A stretch of 38,840 nucleotides of DNA from Hypsibius dujardini (GCA_001579985.1 LRSR01000757.1:1-38840); one strand, 5' to 3'. Positions 1-9,933 are shown, counted from the stretch's first letter. A program made the numbers and translations. Notes: generated by a model from the sequence alone, not told the origin.

Positions 1-1286
1 TTTCCGCAAAGGTGAAAATCTTCCGTTGATCCACCCCTCCGAATTGGGCGTCCACACCGAGATGCTCTTCGTCCAGCGCTTGCAGTCCGGGATACAGGAG
101 GCCGGAGAGGAGGGGCGTGTCCACTTGCTTCACTACTTCCGCGCCGGCCTTCTTCGCTTCCCGCTCCGTCACCAGCGATGAAAGGCGGTAGACGTCCTTG
201 GTGTACTTCTCCGACAGCTGGTAGGTGGTACCCTTGACGAACTGTAACTTGTCCAGCGGGACGTTGATCGACTTCAGCATGGCTGAATGAAAGTAAAACA
301 GCAGGAATAAGAACAAAGACGAAGAAAAGACACCATAAACTACAATTTAAAAAAAGTTTTGTTCCCGAAAAACCACTGTACTCAAGAATTAAATGACCAA
401 ATGATTGCACTCTAAAATACAAATAAATGACAACAGCGAAAAACAGAGGATCGATGACTCAACCAGGGAGAAAGCAAACAAAGTGAAATTCAAGTCAAAC
501 GGAAATCAACTGATCAATCAACCCATTACGATCAGCGTCAAATGCATAATATGTTAATCAGCGAATCAATTCAACGATTTCCAACACCATCACTAAAAAC
601 GGATAAAATGAAACAAGCACAAAGAGAAAAAAAATACTGCTCGGACTCTGTCAATCAATCATTAAAGTTGGTCCCGTTTACCGAACACAGCCAATTAACG
701 AATCAACTGACTGATTCGCATTCCATAAAAAAACAATCAACAAAAACCAAAACATCGCTCAAACCAATCAATCAAGTCAATCAAGCCAGCGTGAACACAT
801 CAACCAACCAATCAACCAATCAATCGACGCTACACTAGATTCAAACAGCTCCACGTCAGCGTTAATATTTTCCCCCACTTCTCACCATCCCGTACCTTTG
901 ATCACATGCTCATAGTACTCCGTCCTTTTCTCCAGCAGCTCCCACGGGGCTTTCATGTTGTCCAGGTAAGCGTGGAGGTCGGCCAGCAGTACGGTGACGT
1001 GACATCCGGCCTTGAGGAAGTCCGCGATCTTCATCATCGGGACGAAGTAGGCGATGTGCGGCCGTCCCGTCGTCGCGGTGCCCCAGTACAGGCGCAGATG
1101 CTGATCCCGCCGTTTCAGCGCTTCCACCACGTTGTCCGCGCCCAATACCTCCTGCAGGTTGCGGGTGACCAACGCGACGCGACTGCACGTCTCCTCGTCG
1201 AGACCCGCGGTGGCTGTCCGCAGTTTCTCCCTCCACGGTTCGCTCGCTACCTCCGCGTCGACGTCATCCTTGTGAAGGGCTGTCAT
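1..1286 (-). CDS. YARS1: Cytosolic tyrosyl-tRNA synthetase, N-terminal part (partial)
   Basis: Charges tRNA-Tyr with tyrosine in the cytosol (class I aminoacyl-tRNA synthetase). Two coding exons are seen on the minus strand: 1286-896 (ATG at 1286, donor GT at 895-894) and 282-1 (acceptor AG at 284-283), which runs off the left edge. The phase-1 junction rebuilds an Ala codon (VIK-A-ML), as in other eukaryotic TyrRS. Exon 1 has the NLQEVLG helix, the YWGTATTG segment, the class I HIGH-equivalent PHIAYF and the [20 protein letters not shown] block. Exon 2 has [39 protein letters not shown] and DAQFGG-DQRKIF, the tyrosine-binding region. The KMSSS loop and any EMAPII-like tail lie outside the window. 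An N-terminal extension of about 33 residues precedes the conserved core. Identity rests on recalled family sequence and is very secure. Confidence 0.96.
283..895 (-). other. Intron 1 of the TyrRS gene, CAATCAAT-rich
   Basis: This 613-bp GT-AG intron lies between the first two coding exons. Its 500-840 part is enriched in imperfect AATCAATCAA/AACCAATCAATC tetranucleotide runs. The open frame across it (542-838) is a by-product of that repeat and has no other support. Confidence 0.85.
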
Positions 1287-1866
1287 GGTTGTGTGCGGGA
1301 TTGAAAGCCGGAGCTGAAATTCGTATATGAAATAGAAGGGAAATGTAGGAATGAAAACCGCAAGAAAACGGCAACGAAATTATTAATGATATGTCGCTGG
1401 GAGATTGCATCAGTTGCATCAGTTTCGATTTTCCTCTCCAGTGCCTTCGTATCTGTGTCTACGCGCACAATAATTGTGCACATACACACGAGGCAAAAAG
1501 CATGCGCTAACAAAGTTAAGCCATTTATCTCGGTCATGTGTACGCCGGTGTAATGGTACGAGTCAAACGGCTTAACTCGGTTAGCACAAAGTTTTCGCCA
1601 CTTGTGTACACAGAATTGGATTAGCCACGCGCACAACCGGTCAACCTTTTCTGCGGCCGCCAGTCTCGCACGGTTCAATTGCCTGAGTGGTCATGGCAAC
1701 GGCCTTCTCTAATTTCGACTAGACTGCTGTTTAGTTAACGGAAACTTCAATTCAAATGTTTGTGGTGGTTTTTCTGTGAAGTGCGAATAACAGGCATAAA
1801 AAAGCATGGTGAAAGTGCAAGTGTCAGTAACATATTCTTGACCTCCTATTGTGGTGTATAACTGCA
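1287..1866. other. TyrRS 5' flank, no gene seen
   Basis: This is the presumed 5'UTR and promoter side of the minus-strand TyrRS gene. Open frames in it (for example 1283-1678, minus) show no protein-like composition. No clear core promoter motif could be picked out. Confidence 0.5.
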
Positions 1867-2009
1867 CTGTACTGCCATGATTATAACGGTCGGTTTTTAC
1901 ACCCGGGCAGCGCACTCGGCCTCTGTGTGCTGGCTGAGTGTCGACTCATGGCACAGGCGCGTGTGACGGAGGCGGGGCTTAACTGACCGTTATAATCGTG
2001 GCAGTACAG
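1867..2009. mobile_element. MITE, family A (CTGTACTG ends), copy 1
   Basis: A 143-bp non-coding element with terminal inverted repeats. The left end reads CTGTACTGCCATGATTATAA and the right end is its near-perfect reverse complement, closing with CAGTACAG followed by TA. The interior is GC-rich. It is nearly identical to the copy at 9790-9931. The TA next to the right end and the TIR form point to a Tc1/mariner-type MITE; the left TA is mutated to CA. Confidence 0.85.
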
Positions 2010-2374
2010 TATATCGTCCTCGGTCAGGCGTGCCTAGAGATTGCTTTGCAACACATTTGTATGTGATTTAAAAAAATTAGCAGTACATCATAATCATTCA
2101 GTTTTTTTAGTTATCGTAAACGTGGGTGTTTGCTTGTTTTCTGGTTTGCTGAGAGTTCGAGTTGCGGATCACTCCCCTCAATCAGATTGTGAAGTTTCAT
2201 CAGCACGTCACTTGCGATTTGCAATCCGCCCGAAATTTCTACACCTAAGTTTGGTGGACCACACCTAGTCCGCTGATGAAATCAGCCGTAGGTACAGTAC
2301 GACGGTTACAGCCCATTCTCAGTTATCCCGGGGCTAGAAAATGGGAAACTTGCCAAAATGGTTTGCATTGAGTA
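2010..2374. other. Spacer between two MITEs, no gene seen
   Basis: The 75-codon open frame at 2041-2268 has no recognisable product. A further TACAGTA-like motif near 2293 may be another eroded MITE end. Confidence 0.4.
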
Positions 2375-2521
2375 CTGTACTGACTGACGCGTTAGCTTAG
2401 CGCACTGCAAGAGCATTACTTCGTTATCCTAGCCTGGATTGCACGTCAGCTCATGCGAATCCATAGGTCTAAGTTTACGGTTGGTTTATTTCTACTGCGC
2501 TAAGCTAACGCGTCAGTACAG
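2375..2521. mobile_element. MITE, family A-related (CTGTACTG...GCGTTAGC ends)
   Basis: A 147-bp element flanked by TA on both sides (2373-2374 and 2522-2523). The left end CTGTACTGACTGACGCGTTA mirrors the right end ...TAACGCGTCAGTACAG. It shares only the outer 8 bp with copies 1867-2009, 9790-9931 and 35952-36104, so it is a separate subfamily mobilised by the same kind of transposase (inference). A lone right end of this subfamily occurs at about 4141-4164. Confidence 0.8.
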
Positions 2522-2679
2522 TACGAGGTAAAACTTTTGATTGGGCCAACGTAGAAATCGCTTTTAATTCGGCTGAGCGGGGGAAACAAAGAACGCAAGT
2601 CTCGCGCTATTCACCACGAGGTACGCGGGACACATCACCTGAACTCGTACAAGCAACCAAAACAACCGACCGAACTCAT

Positions 2680-3120
2680 ACTGCGCAGCAATCAGCTATT
2701 TCTTGGGGTTTTTCTTTTCAACCGCTTTTATAGCCGGCCTTTTGGCCACCATTTTTTTGGAGCTATAGTCTGTCACTCCACAAGGGCCATCCGGACACTC
2801 GATTCACTCCAGATTTTTCCCACCTTCGTGTCCAAGCGAACATCCTGCAGCTTGCGTTTCTTTTCTGAAAATGTCTGCTTTAGCTGCTTGATAATGTTCT
2901 CAGCAATTTCATAGCCCACCGAATGACCATTGAGCTTCCGATGGATACAGCTAATTTTTGCGTTGACGTCTTCTTGCGGCAGGCCAAGGCAGGCCAGAGA
3001 ACCAAGCAAATCTGGTCTTCGTTGAACGTTGAATTTGAGTTGAAAAAGACCGGCTGGAAAACGGGTTTCGATACTTTCGGAACGGCCTGCTTGATAACCT
3101 GTTCGTCGAACGGATAGTCC
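2680..3120 (-). pseudogene. Frameshifted coding-like relic, unknown protein
   Basis: On the minus strand three segments in different frames read like one protein: about 3117-3060 (PFDEQVIKQAVPKVSKPVFQ), then 3055-2773 (FNVQRRPDLLGSLACLGLPQ, NGHSVGYEIAENIIKQLKQT, SEKKRKLQDVRLDTKVGKIW), then a lysine-rich end (SSKKMVAKRPAIKAVEKK) stopping near 2700. At least two frame changes without good splice signals are needed, so I call it a decayed gene or exon fragment. The basic tail suggests a nuclear protein, but I do not recognise the family. Confidence 0.4.
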
Positions 3121-3124
3121 AGTT

Positions 3125-3345
3125 TGCCGGTTTCTGTTTGTTTGTCTGTCTGTTTGTCTGTCTGTTGCATATCGGTTAAATTTGTCTGCTGGCTGGCTGT
3201 CTGGCTGTCTGTCTATCTATCTATCCATCTATCTGTATGTTTGTCCATTTATATGACTACATGTGCCCCATCTATCTGGTAGTCTATCTATCTGGTAGTC
3301 TATCTATCTGGTAGTCTATCTATCTTCCTGCCTGCTAATCAGTTT
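3125..3345. repeat. Tandem repeats: TGTCTGTT, ATCT and a 16-bp unit
   Basis: There is a run of (TGTTTGTCTGTC)n, then (TCTATCTA)n, then about four copies of a 16-bp unit TATCTATCTGGTAGTC at 3270-3325. It is an ordinary micro/minisatellite lying between two coding relics. Confidence 0.9.
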
Positions 3346-3458
3346 CAGTATTCGCTCTCATTTTCTGATTGTGTGCCAGTTACGTCCGTCTATAAAGCGT
3401 TTGTTCTGTTGTCCTGTCGTATTTCTCAGTGCTACAAGAGTGCTACTTTTGAACGCAG

Positions 3459-3611
3459 GTTTATGCCGCAAATGGCCTGCATCCCGGTGACCTGAAGGGA
3501 GCTGTTGGTGACGTAATCAACCGATTACTGCAGCCGATTCGACAGGAGTTCAGTCAGTCCGAGGAGCTGACTGCGCTCGTTCTTAAGGCCTACCCCGCAT
3601 CCCTAGGGTAA
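3459..3611 (+). pseudogene. Orphan TyrRS exon fragment on the opposite strand
   Basis: After an acceptor-like CAG (3456-3458) there is an uninterrupted 50-codon frame ending in TAA. It contains LHPGDLKGAVGDVINRLLQP followed by IRQEFSQSEEL and KAYPAS. This matches the segment of eukaryotic cytosolic TyrRS just after the catalytic core (VHPGDLK...NKLLDPIREKF...AYP in the human enzyme). No other TyrRS exon flanks it, and it is on the strand opposite to the TyrRS gene 2 kb away. It is probably a fragment left by a local duplication or inversion. It could be an exon of a divergent second TyrRS only if other exons exist elsewhere. Confidence 0.75.
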
Positions 3612-3683
3612 CGTTCTTAAGGTAGCACCGCACTCAGGCGATTTCCCCCCCCCCCACCACTCCGTGTGTTATGCCCAATACTA

Positions 3684-3824
3684 CAATCAACGACTAGATT
3701 GAGTACACTGGAGGGTCTGGGGGTGCTCAGGTGGTGGATTGTTCGATTGTTTGAAAATCACCCCTGCCCCGCCCTTTTGCCTATTCACCGAGCCCTCCAG
3801 TGAACTCAATCTTGTCGTTGATTG
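3684..3824. mobile_element. Foldback MITE, family B, copy 1
   Basis: A 141-bp element flanked by TA (3682-3683 and 3825-3826). The arms begin CAATCAACGACTAGATTGAG and end CTCAATCTTGTCGTTGATTG. The arms extend inwards through a CACTGGAGGG motif and leave a short centre containing GATTGTTCGATTGTTTGAAA, so nearly the whole element can fold into one hairpin. The second copy is at 7217-7384. Confidence 0.85.
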
Positions 3825-3826
3825 TA

Positions 3827-4522
3827 GTATTAGTACTGTGCTGTCTGTATTCGTACCGGTATAATTTCGTTTTAATTTTATTCGTATTGTACAAAACAAG
3901 TGTATGGTATCTTTTCGTTACGTACGGTGAAAATGTCAACGACGAACCTTATGGACATAGATGTTTGAATTAGCCTTCGTTTGAGGAGGATTCTGATGGA
4001 GAGGATTTTTAAACATTTTAAATTGTGTAGTTTGTGCTCTCAGTAGATTGATTGATCAAACTCCTCATAGTGCTCGCTGAGTGAAAGGTCCATATTGACG
4101 TTTGCCCGGGCAGTATATACTGAAAATACTGTATTTTTCCCGCGAAACTAACGCGTCAGTACAGTATGTGCTGTAGTAGGTGCTGTACCGGATTCAGGGG
4201 AGTGCTGAGGTATTTTCGCCGTGTTTTTACAACACTGTTCTTAAGAAAAATTGTGGACACCCCGAACTGAAGGCAAGGAAAACTACTGGAGATTGGTGGC
4301 TCCTTGGTATAATACAGTAGCCCGGCGCAGGCCAAAATGGACTCGAATAGGACCATTTCTGTCGCGTGCTGCCCGCCTATTATGGTGCGCCGATTGGTAC
4401 AAAATTTTACTGCAACAGCTTTTTTCAGTCGCCCCGAAGATAGAAATCACTTTTTCCTACCTTTCATCACCCAACCGAACCTTCTATAACATTTCCCCCC
4501 ACAAATACGAGCAAAATCAACA
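3827..4522. other. 5' flank of SDR copy 1; solitary MITE end
   Basis: No gene is seen. A single family-A-type right end (GCGTCAGTACAGTA, about 4153-4166) occurs without a convincing left partner. The last 100 bp before the SDR start codon at 4523 are pyrimidine-rich. Open frames here (4156-4356 minus, 4251-4571 plus) overlap the promoter side and are not supported. Confidence 0.4.
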
Positions 4523-6751
4523 ATGCTTTCTCCTGCTCGTACTTCCGTGGACGGATTCGGTTCCACCGTGAGCGCCTACTTGCCGCTTGCACTGCGGAAG
4601 GCGCTGGCGGTGGAGAATGCCGCGGTGCAGAAGGCGCAACCCGTTCTGGCTGCGATCGGTGGCATCGCCATCACTTACGTCGCCGTCAAGGCCATTTACA
4701 ACATCGGAAAGGGGGTAACCACTTATTTCCTAGCTGGACCGCTGCATCTGGGAGCGGACCTCAAGAAATCCGGAGAATGGGCCGGTAAGGGAAATTATTT
4801 CCTTGTCTCTTTTACCGAACTCTTTCATTGGCAAAGGTTTTCACAGAATGGTTTTGTTGAAAACGCATTGTTAGTTAAGACGTTTTATTTTTTAGTGATA
4901 ACGGGAAGCAGTGATGGAATTGGCAAGGAGTTTGCGTTCCAGGTAAAAGCGCATTGCAGTACGGATTGATAGATCCGCTAGATTGATTGATTGCATTGTC
5001 GATTGTCTATAGCGTTAGTTTCTTATTAAAATCTATGATAGATTGTTGATTGACTCTTTTGAAAATACAGCTGAATCAATCCACCAATCAGGCTAAAGTC
5101 GGCACTCACAATCAGTCATCACCCACTGTTCTTCCGTGGAGGTGCGGTTGTATTTGCTCTCTGTGGTTTGTGACCGAATGTTTTTCTGATTTGTAGCTCG
5201 CTGCAAAGGGATTGAATGTCGTTCTAGTGTCAAGGACGATTGACAAGCTCGAAGGTGTCGCTCGAGAGATTTGTAAGTTATTAGTTCTATCTATACCCGT
5301 GCACACTGTCTCCAGCCTACATTATAGATGATGAGTTAGATTTGGATGAGCGCCAAATAAAAAACTCGTTTTTTGTCCAGCTGCAAGGTACAATGTCCAG
5401 ACAAAGATTATCGCCATTGACTTATCGAAGGTATGTTTCATCTGCTATAGGTTTGTGAAGTAGTCGAAAATTATACTTCATTTTCTTCCTTCCGGAACAT
5501 ACATACCAGTACCGTACTATTGAAAGTAACGTGGGATTTCACAAACTTCTTTCCTTCGCAGATGGGGCCGCATAATGTTCCGCAGCTTCAGGAGGAGTTG
5601 AAGGACTTGGACATCGCTCTGCTGGGTACGTGATGATCGTTCCTAGATGAAATCCGTCTCGTTTCCTATATCTGTAATTAACGCGCGAGCACCGGTTAAA
5701 CTCTAGTTAACAGCGCGGGAACTTTCGCTGGACCGGGGAAGTTCTTGAGCACTCCTGCATCACATGAGGTTAAGACTGTTAACTGAATTCTTTGCCGGGC
5801 ACGATTTCTCTGGTTGTAATTTTTACTGCCTACTGCTCAACCCCCCTCAACGACTGGCTTTGTTTTTGTATTTTCGCAGGATGCAGCAAATATTGTGAAT
5901 CTGAACTGTCGTGCCTTGATCATGGTATTGATCTCTTCTCCCTCTTCTGTCCAGAGACGCATGGTGCGGTGTGGTGATCAAGTCCTTTTTGTCTGGGTTG
6001 CAGATGTCACGTGCAGTGCTTCCTCTGATGCTAAATCGAAAGACCGGATATTCCAAATACGTTATTAACGTTGGCGCCGTGTTTGGGGGAGTCGTTCCAG
6101 CGGGCGGATTTGCAATCTACGGCGCTACGAAGGCGTTTGTCGACTCGTTTTCCCGCTCGCTTCACAAGGAATATAAGGATTCCGGCATCTTTGTCCAAGT
6201 AAGCAACAAACTCGATGTCCTTGGCGTGGTTTTGATGATGTCTGAGCACAAGTACTAGTACACAGCATCATACGGGCCTATTATCATAGTCATCTTGATT
6301 ATGTTTGCTTACCAGTTCGTCCGTTAGCCCTTTGTCCGAGTTAGTTAGCATCGTCCCGTTCTCGCATTATCTTGTGAGATCCGTTCTCTGCCTGTCGACT
6401 TGCGTCTGTATAGCCTGTATATTTACATCTGGTATTTTATGTAAGTTTAATCTAACCAATCGTTTGCTTTTTTAGAGCTTTCTGCCCGGGCCAACCATCA
6501 CTAAGATGTTGTCGGAGAAGTACCAGAAAGATGCCGTGCCCACGACCGACGTCGTCGCTGCTGCACTGAACCAGCTGGGTTTTCGCTCGCGGACTTTTGG
6601 CCATTGGAAACACGCTCTTTTGGTAAGAACGCGCCATGAGACTCTAGAATCTTAGGCTGGAATGTGGAAACGTTTGTATCCGTTTCTGTTTGGTTTCATG
6701 TAGGGCACTTACATGAGCACACAGAGTGTCGTGGAAATTAAGGAACACTGA
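4523..6751 (+). CDS. SDR: 17-beta-HSD12 / 3-ketoacyl-CoA reductase-like, copy 1
   Basis: NAD(P)H-dependent short-chain dehydrogenase of the HSD17B12/let-767 type, which in its family reduces 3-oxoacyl-CoA in fatty-acid elongation or steroid ketones at the ER. Ten exons: 4523-4784, 4896-4942, 5197-5272, 5381-5430, 5562-5625, 5707-5768, 5880-5924, 6004-6198, 6476-6622, 6704-6751. All junctions are GT-AG, phases chain, and the total is 331 codons plus stop. A hydrophobic N-terminal stretch (about 38-70) suggests a membrane anchor. Cofactor motif TGSSDGIG is at about 90-97, NSAG (usually NNAG) at about 168-171, and Y241-x3-K245 in YGATK is intact. The usual catalytic Ser position reads Gly-Ala (INVGAVFG, 226-227) where copy 2 has Ser-Gly. 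The C terminus (EIKEH) lacks a KKxx ER-retrieval signal. The exact substrate cannot be told. Confidence 0.93.
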
Positions 6752-7749
6752 TTCAGGAGCAGCAACGGTTCCATTACAATATCTATACCTCAACTAACGA
6801 ATCATCTGGTGTGCATGTGCACGCGTGGCCTTCACCAGCGCGCGCACAATCTGCTCTCAGAATTGGGAATCTTCATTCTAATACAATTGCTTGCCGTTTT
6901 CTGCGTCGTCTAATCATCTCGATGCATGCCTTGGCGCTCTGCAGTTGGTGTTTCTTTCAGCTCGTACATACGTTCTAGCTCTTCCATGGTGTGCACTCTC
7001 TGCAGAAGTCATGTAGTATGACAGCATGGACTACATAGTATATATCGAATGTGACAGTAATATTTGGTCGAGCAGCCAAATTTAGATTCAATCATGGTGC
7101 GGCTAATTTAAATCAAGACCTAGCTTTGTGCATTTGTCGTCTTCAGTATACGGCTACGTATAGTGCGTAGTTGCTCAGCCTTATGTTCCATAACCCTCGT
7201 ACTAGTCAATACCATACAATCAACGACAAGGCTGAGTACACTAGAGGGTCCGGGGTATGGGCAAAAGAGGCGGAGCAGGGGGTGATCAGGTGGTTGATTG
7301 TTCGATTGTTTGAAACCACTCCCTGCCCCGCCTCTTTTGCCCATTCTCCGGACCGTCCAGTATACTTAATCTTGTCGTTGATTGTATTCCTAAAATACTT
7401 TGTACGATCAAAGTCTGATCAACTCGAGGTGTCAATAAGTGTCTCAAGTAAAGACAATCTGGAGAATTTACTTTAATCCACATTCGAAACCCATAATCAA
7501 CAGGGCATACATTTGGACAGTTCACACCAAAAAACAAATACTGCAAAACATGGTCCCGGACAAGACCGTTAAAACCACTCCCACTTGAGCGGATATGAAA
7601 TGCACACACTGAAACTAAAACAACACTTGAAACGTCAAAAATCACGAGCAGTGCCCCTTCAATCAACGAGAACGACAGAAAATTAGGAAAGTCACAAAAG
7701 TGTTAGACAAACGGGAAAAAACCCATTTCGCCACGGCCAAGATGTGGAT
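6752..7749. other. Convergent spacer between the two SDR genes
   Basis: This is the joint 3' flank of the two tail-to-tail genes. It carries the foldback MITE at 7217-7384. Otherwise no gene, and no strong AATAAA just downstream of either stop. Open frames at 7171-7476 and 7286-7666 are produced by the MITE arms. Confidence 0.5.
7217..7384. mobile_element. Foldback MITE, family B, copy 2
   Basis: A 168-bp hairpin element with TA on both sides (7215-7216, 7385-7386). It starts CAATCAACGACAAGGCTGAG and ends with the reverse complement. The arms (about 70 bp each) include GGGCAAAAGAGGCGG on one side and CCGCCTCTTTTGCCC on the other, and the centre is the same GATTGTTCGATTGTTTGAAA as in copy 1. 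Confidence 0.88.
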
Positions 7750-9741
7750 TTAATGTCCTTTGATTTCAATGACGCCCTGACACCCTCGCACAGTTGCCTG
7801 GGGGAAATGAAAAGCGCCATGAACACTGACCGGTGAGATGACGCCTTCTCGTGGGAGGAGTCTTACCGCTATGGCATGCTTCCAGTAGCCGTGCGTTCGC
7901 GACCGCAGACCCAACTGGGCCAACGAGTTGGAAACGACCGCGGATGCCGGACTGCCGTGCTTCTGCATCTTTTCGGGTAGCAGTTTCGTGGTCGTGGCCC
8001 CCGGAATGAGGCTCTGCAATTACAGCTGACTTGAGAGCGAGCCAGCGAGCCCGTACCTACGTCAAAAGGAGGGATTTCTATAGTACCTGCACAAATATTC
8101 CGGAGTCTTTATACTCCTTGTGGAGGGCGCGGGAGAAGGAATCGGTAAAGGCTTTGGTCGCGCTGTAGATGGCGAATCCGCCGACTGGCGCGACTCCGCC
8201 CAGGATTCCGCTGACGTTTATGACGTATCTGGAGTGGCCGGACTTGCGATTTTGCATCAGTGGAAGCACCGCACGTGTCATCTATATAGAATGCAGGAAG
8301 AATCATGCTTTCTGTAAGGAAGACGGCTGCGAACAAACAGATAATACCGTGCGGTAGGCTTACCATAATCAAGGAGCGACAGTTTAGATTGACCAAATTA
8401 GCAGCTTCCTGCAACGGTAGAACAACTGCCACGTCTGTGCGAATGATGTGGACGTAAAACAATTTCGGGGATAAGTGTTACCTCGTCGGTGGCCGGATTC
8501 TCCAGAGTCTTCCCCGGGCCAGTCATCCTACCAGCGCAGTTCACTGCAAAGCAACCAATTTTGCTTCAAACGAGATTTGGAATTTAAATAATATTACAAA
8601 TCAGCACGTGCCCAAAGTCTGACTATAAATTTAAAAAAAACTTTAAAATAAAAACGCTGCTTTCCGGAATTTTAATTAAAAATCAACCTTTTCCCATGCG
8701 TCTGATTGTAAATTGAATTAAAAATACAAACCCAGCAAGGCAATGTCCAGATCCTTCAGCTCATCCTGCATCTGCGGCACATTGTGGGGCCCCATTTTTG
8801 CCAAATCGATGGCGATGATTTTGGTCTGCACATTAAATCGTGCGGCTGCGGATGAAACGAACGGCGAGTCAGTATATTAACATTTTTATTACTATTTACC
8901 AGCCATTTCCGGTGTGTAGTAAAAAAAAACACAGCAGCGTGGACGTACTGATTTCGCGAGCGACACCCTCGAGCTTCTCGATGGTCCTTGCCACTAGCAC
9001 AACATTCAATCCCTTCTGCGCGACCTGTTGGTGAATCAATCAGAACGGTAAAAAACTGAGCATGACGACGAAGAGAGCGCGCCCTGGTAATAAAACGGCA
9101 GTGTTCGCGCTCACTTGAAAAGCGAACTCCTTGCCAATTCCATCGCTTCCTCCTGTTATCACTGAAAATACAAACCGACAATATTTAGTTCATTTGAAAA
9201 AGACGATGAAAGCAAGGAGAAAATGTAACGGAAAAATCCAAGCAAGTCAAATGGAATCAATCATATTAAAAGTATCAACGTAATTGTAATTACATTACAT
9301 AAACAATAAAATCAGATTATTAATGCATCAATTCGGCTCGAAATCGGACCGCTGAATTTGGCTGCAACTTGGACCACCATCAATCCACCAATCAAGCGAG
9401 AGAAAACTACAGTAACCGTCACGTCAACGTCGCATCATAACAAACGCATTTACTATAGCCAGTTTCGGTTCCGACGTACCTGCCCAATTGCCGGACTTTT
9501 TGAGATCTGCTCCCAGGTGCAATGGTCTAGCTAAGAAATAGGTGGTCAGTCCCTTTCCGATGTTGTAAATTGCCTTCGATGCGACGTAAGTGAGAGCGAT
9601 GCCTCCGACCGCTGCGAGAACGGGTTGCGCCTTCTGCATCGCTGCATTCTCCGCCACAAGCACCTTCCGCAAGGCAAGCGGCAAATAGGTAGCCACGGAG
9701 GAGCCGAATCCGTCCACGGAAGTACGAGCGGGAGAAAGCAT
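7750..9741 (-). CDS. SDR: 17-beta-HSD12 / 3-ketoacyl-CoA reductase-like, copy 2
   Basis: Inverted paralogue of the gene at 4523-6751, also 331 codons plus stop. Nine exons on the minus strand: 9741-9480, 9161-9115, 9024-8949, 8845-8732, 8543-8482, 8408-8364, 8281-8087, 8013-7867, 7797-7750. Exon lengths are identical to copy 1 (262, 47, 76, 114, 62, 45, 195, 147, 48), except that the 114-nt exon is split 50+64 by an intron in copy 1. It has TGGSDGIG at the cofactor site, NCAG in place of NNAG, INVSGILGG with the serine at 226, and YSATK with Tyr241 and Lys245, so the catalytic Ser-Tyr-Lys set looks complete. The N-terminal hydrophobic anchor is conserved. It ends EIKGH with no KKxx. The start is chosen because the same MLSPARTSVDGFGS begins both copies. 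A family-A MITE ends 48 bp upstream of the ATG. Expected role: ER-linked ketoreduction in lipid or steroid metabolism. Confidence 0.94.
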
Positions 9742-9789
9742 TTTCTAGCCGCAGCAAAACAAACTCTTATCGAATAATGAAATTGCTTA

Positions 9790-9931
9790 TTGTACTGCCA
9801 CGATTATAACGGTCGGTTTTACACCCGGGCAGCGCACTCGGCCTGTGTGTGCTGGCTGAGGGTCAACTCATGGCACAGGCGCGTGTGACGGAGGCGGGGC
9901 TTAGCCGACTGTTATAATCGTGGCACTACAG
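9790..9931. mobile_element. MITE, family A (CTGTACTG ends), copy 2
   Basis: A 142-bp element flanked by TA (9788-9789 and 9932-9933). It has left end TTGTACTGCCACGATTATAA and right end TTATAATCGTGGCACTACAG. The interior (ACACCCGGGCAGCGCACTCG ... GGCGCGTGTGACGGAGGCGG) matches the copy at 1867-2009 almost base for base. It sits 48 bp upstream of the SDR copy 2 start codon, inside its presumed promoter. Confidence 0.87.
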
Positions 9932-9933
9932 TA

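Noticed and set aside
542-838. 98-codon open frame rich in Asn, Gln, Ser and Thr
   Set aside because: It lies wholly in the TyrRS intron and is produced by CAATCAAT repeats; no start context or family resemblance.
906-1304. 132-codon plus-strand frame opposite TyrRS exon 1
   Set aside because: Shadow of the GC-rich TyrRS exon; the minus-strand frame is the conserved protein.
1283-1678. 131-codon minus-strand frame just upstream of TyrRS
   Set aside because: Overlaps the presumed 5'UTR/promoter, no protein-like motifs, ends next to the TyrRS ATG in another frame.
3125-3345. Possible CRISPR-like array because of the regular 16-bp repeat
   Set aside because: Units are contiguous without spacers; a simple minisatellite in eukaryotic DNA.
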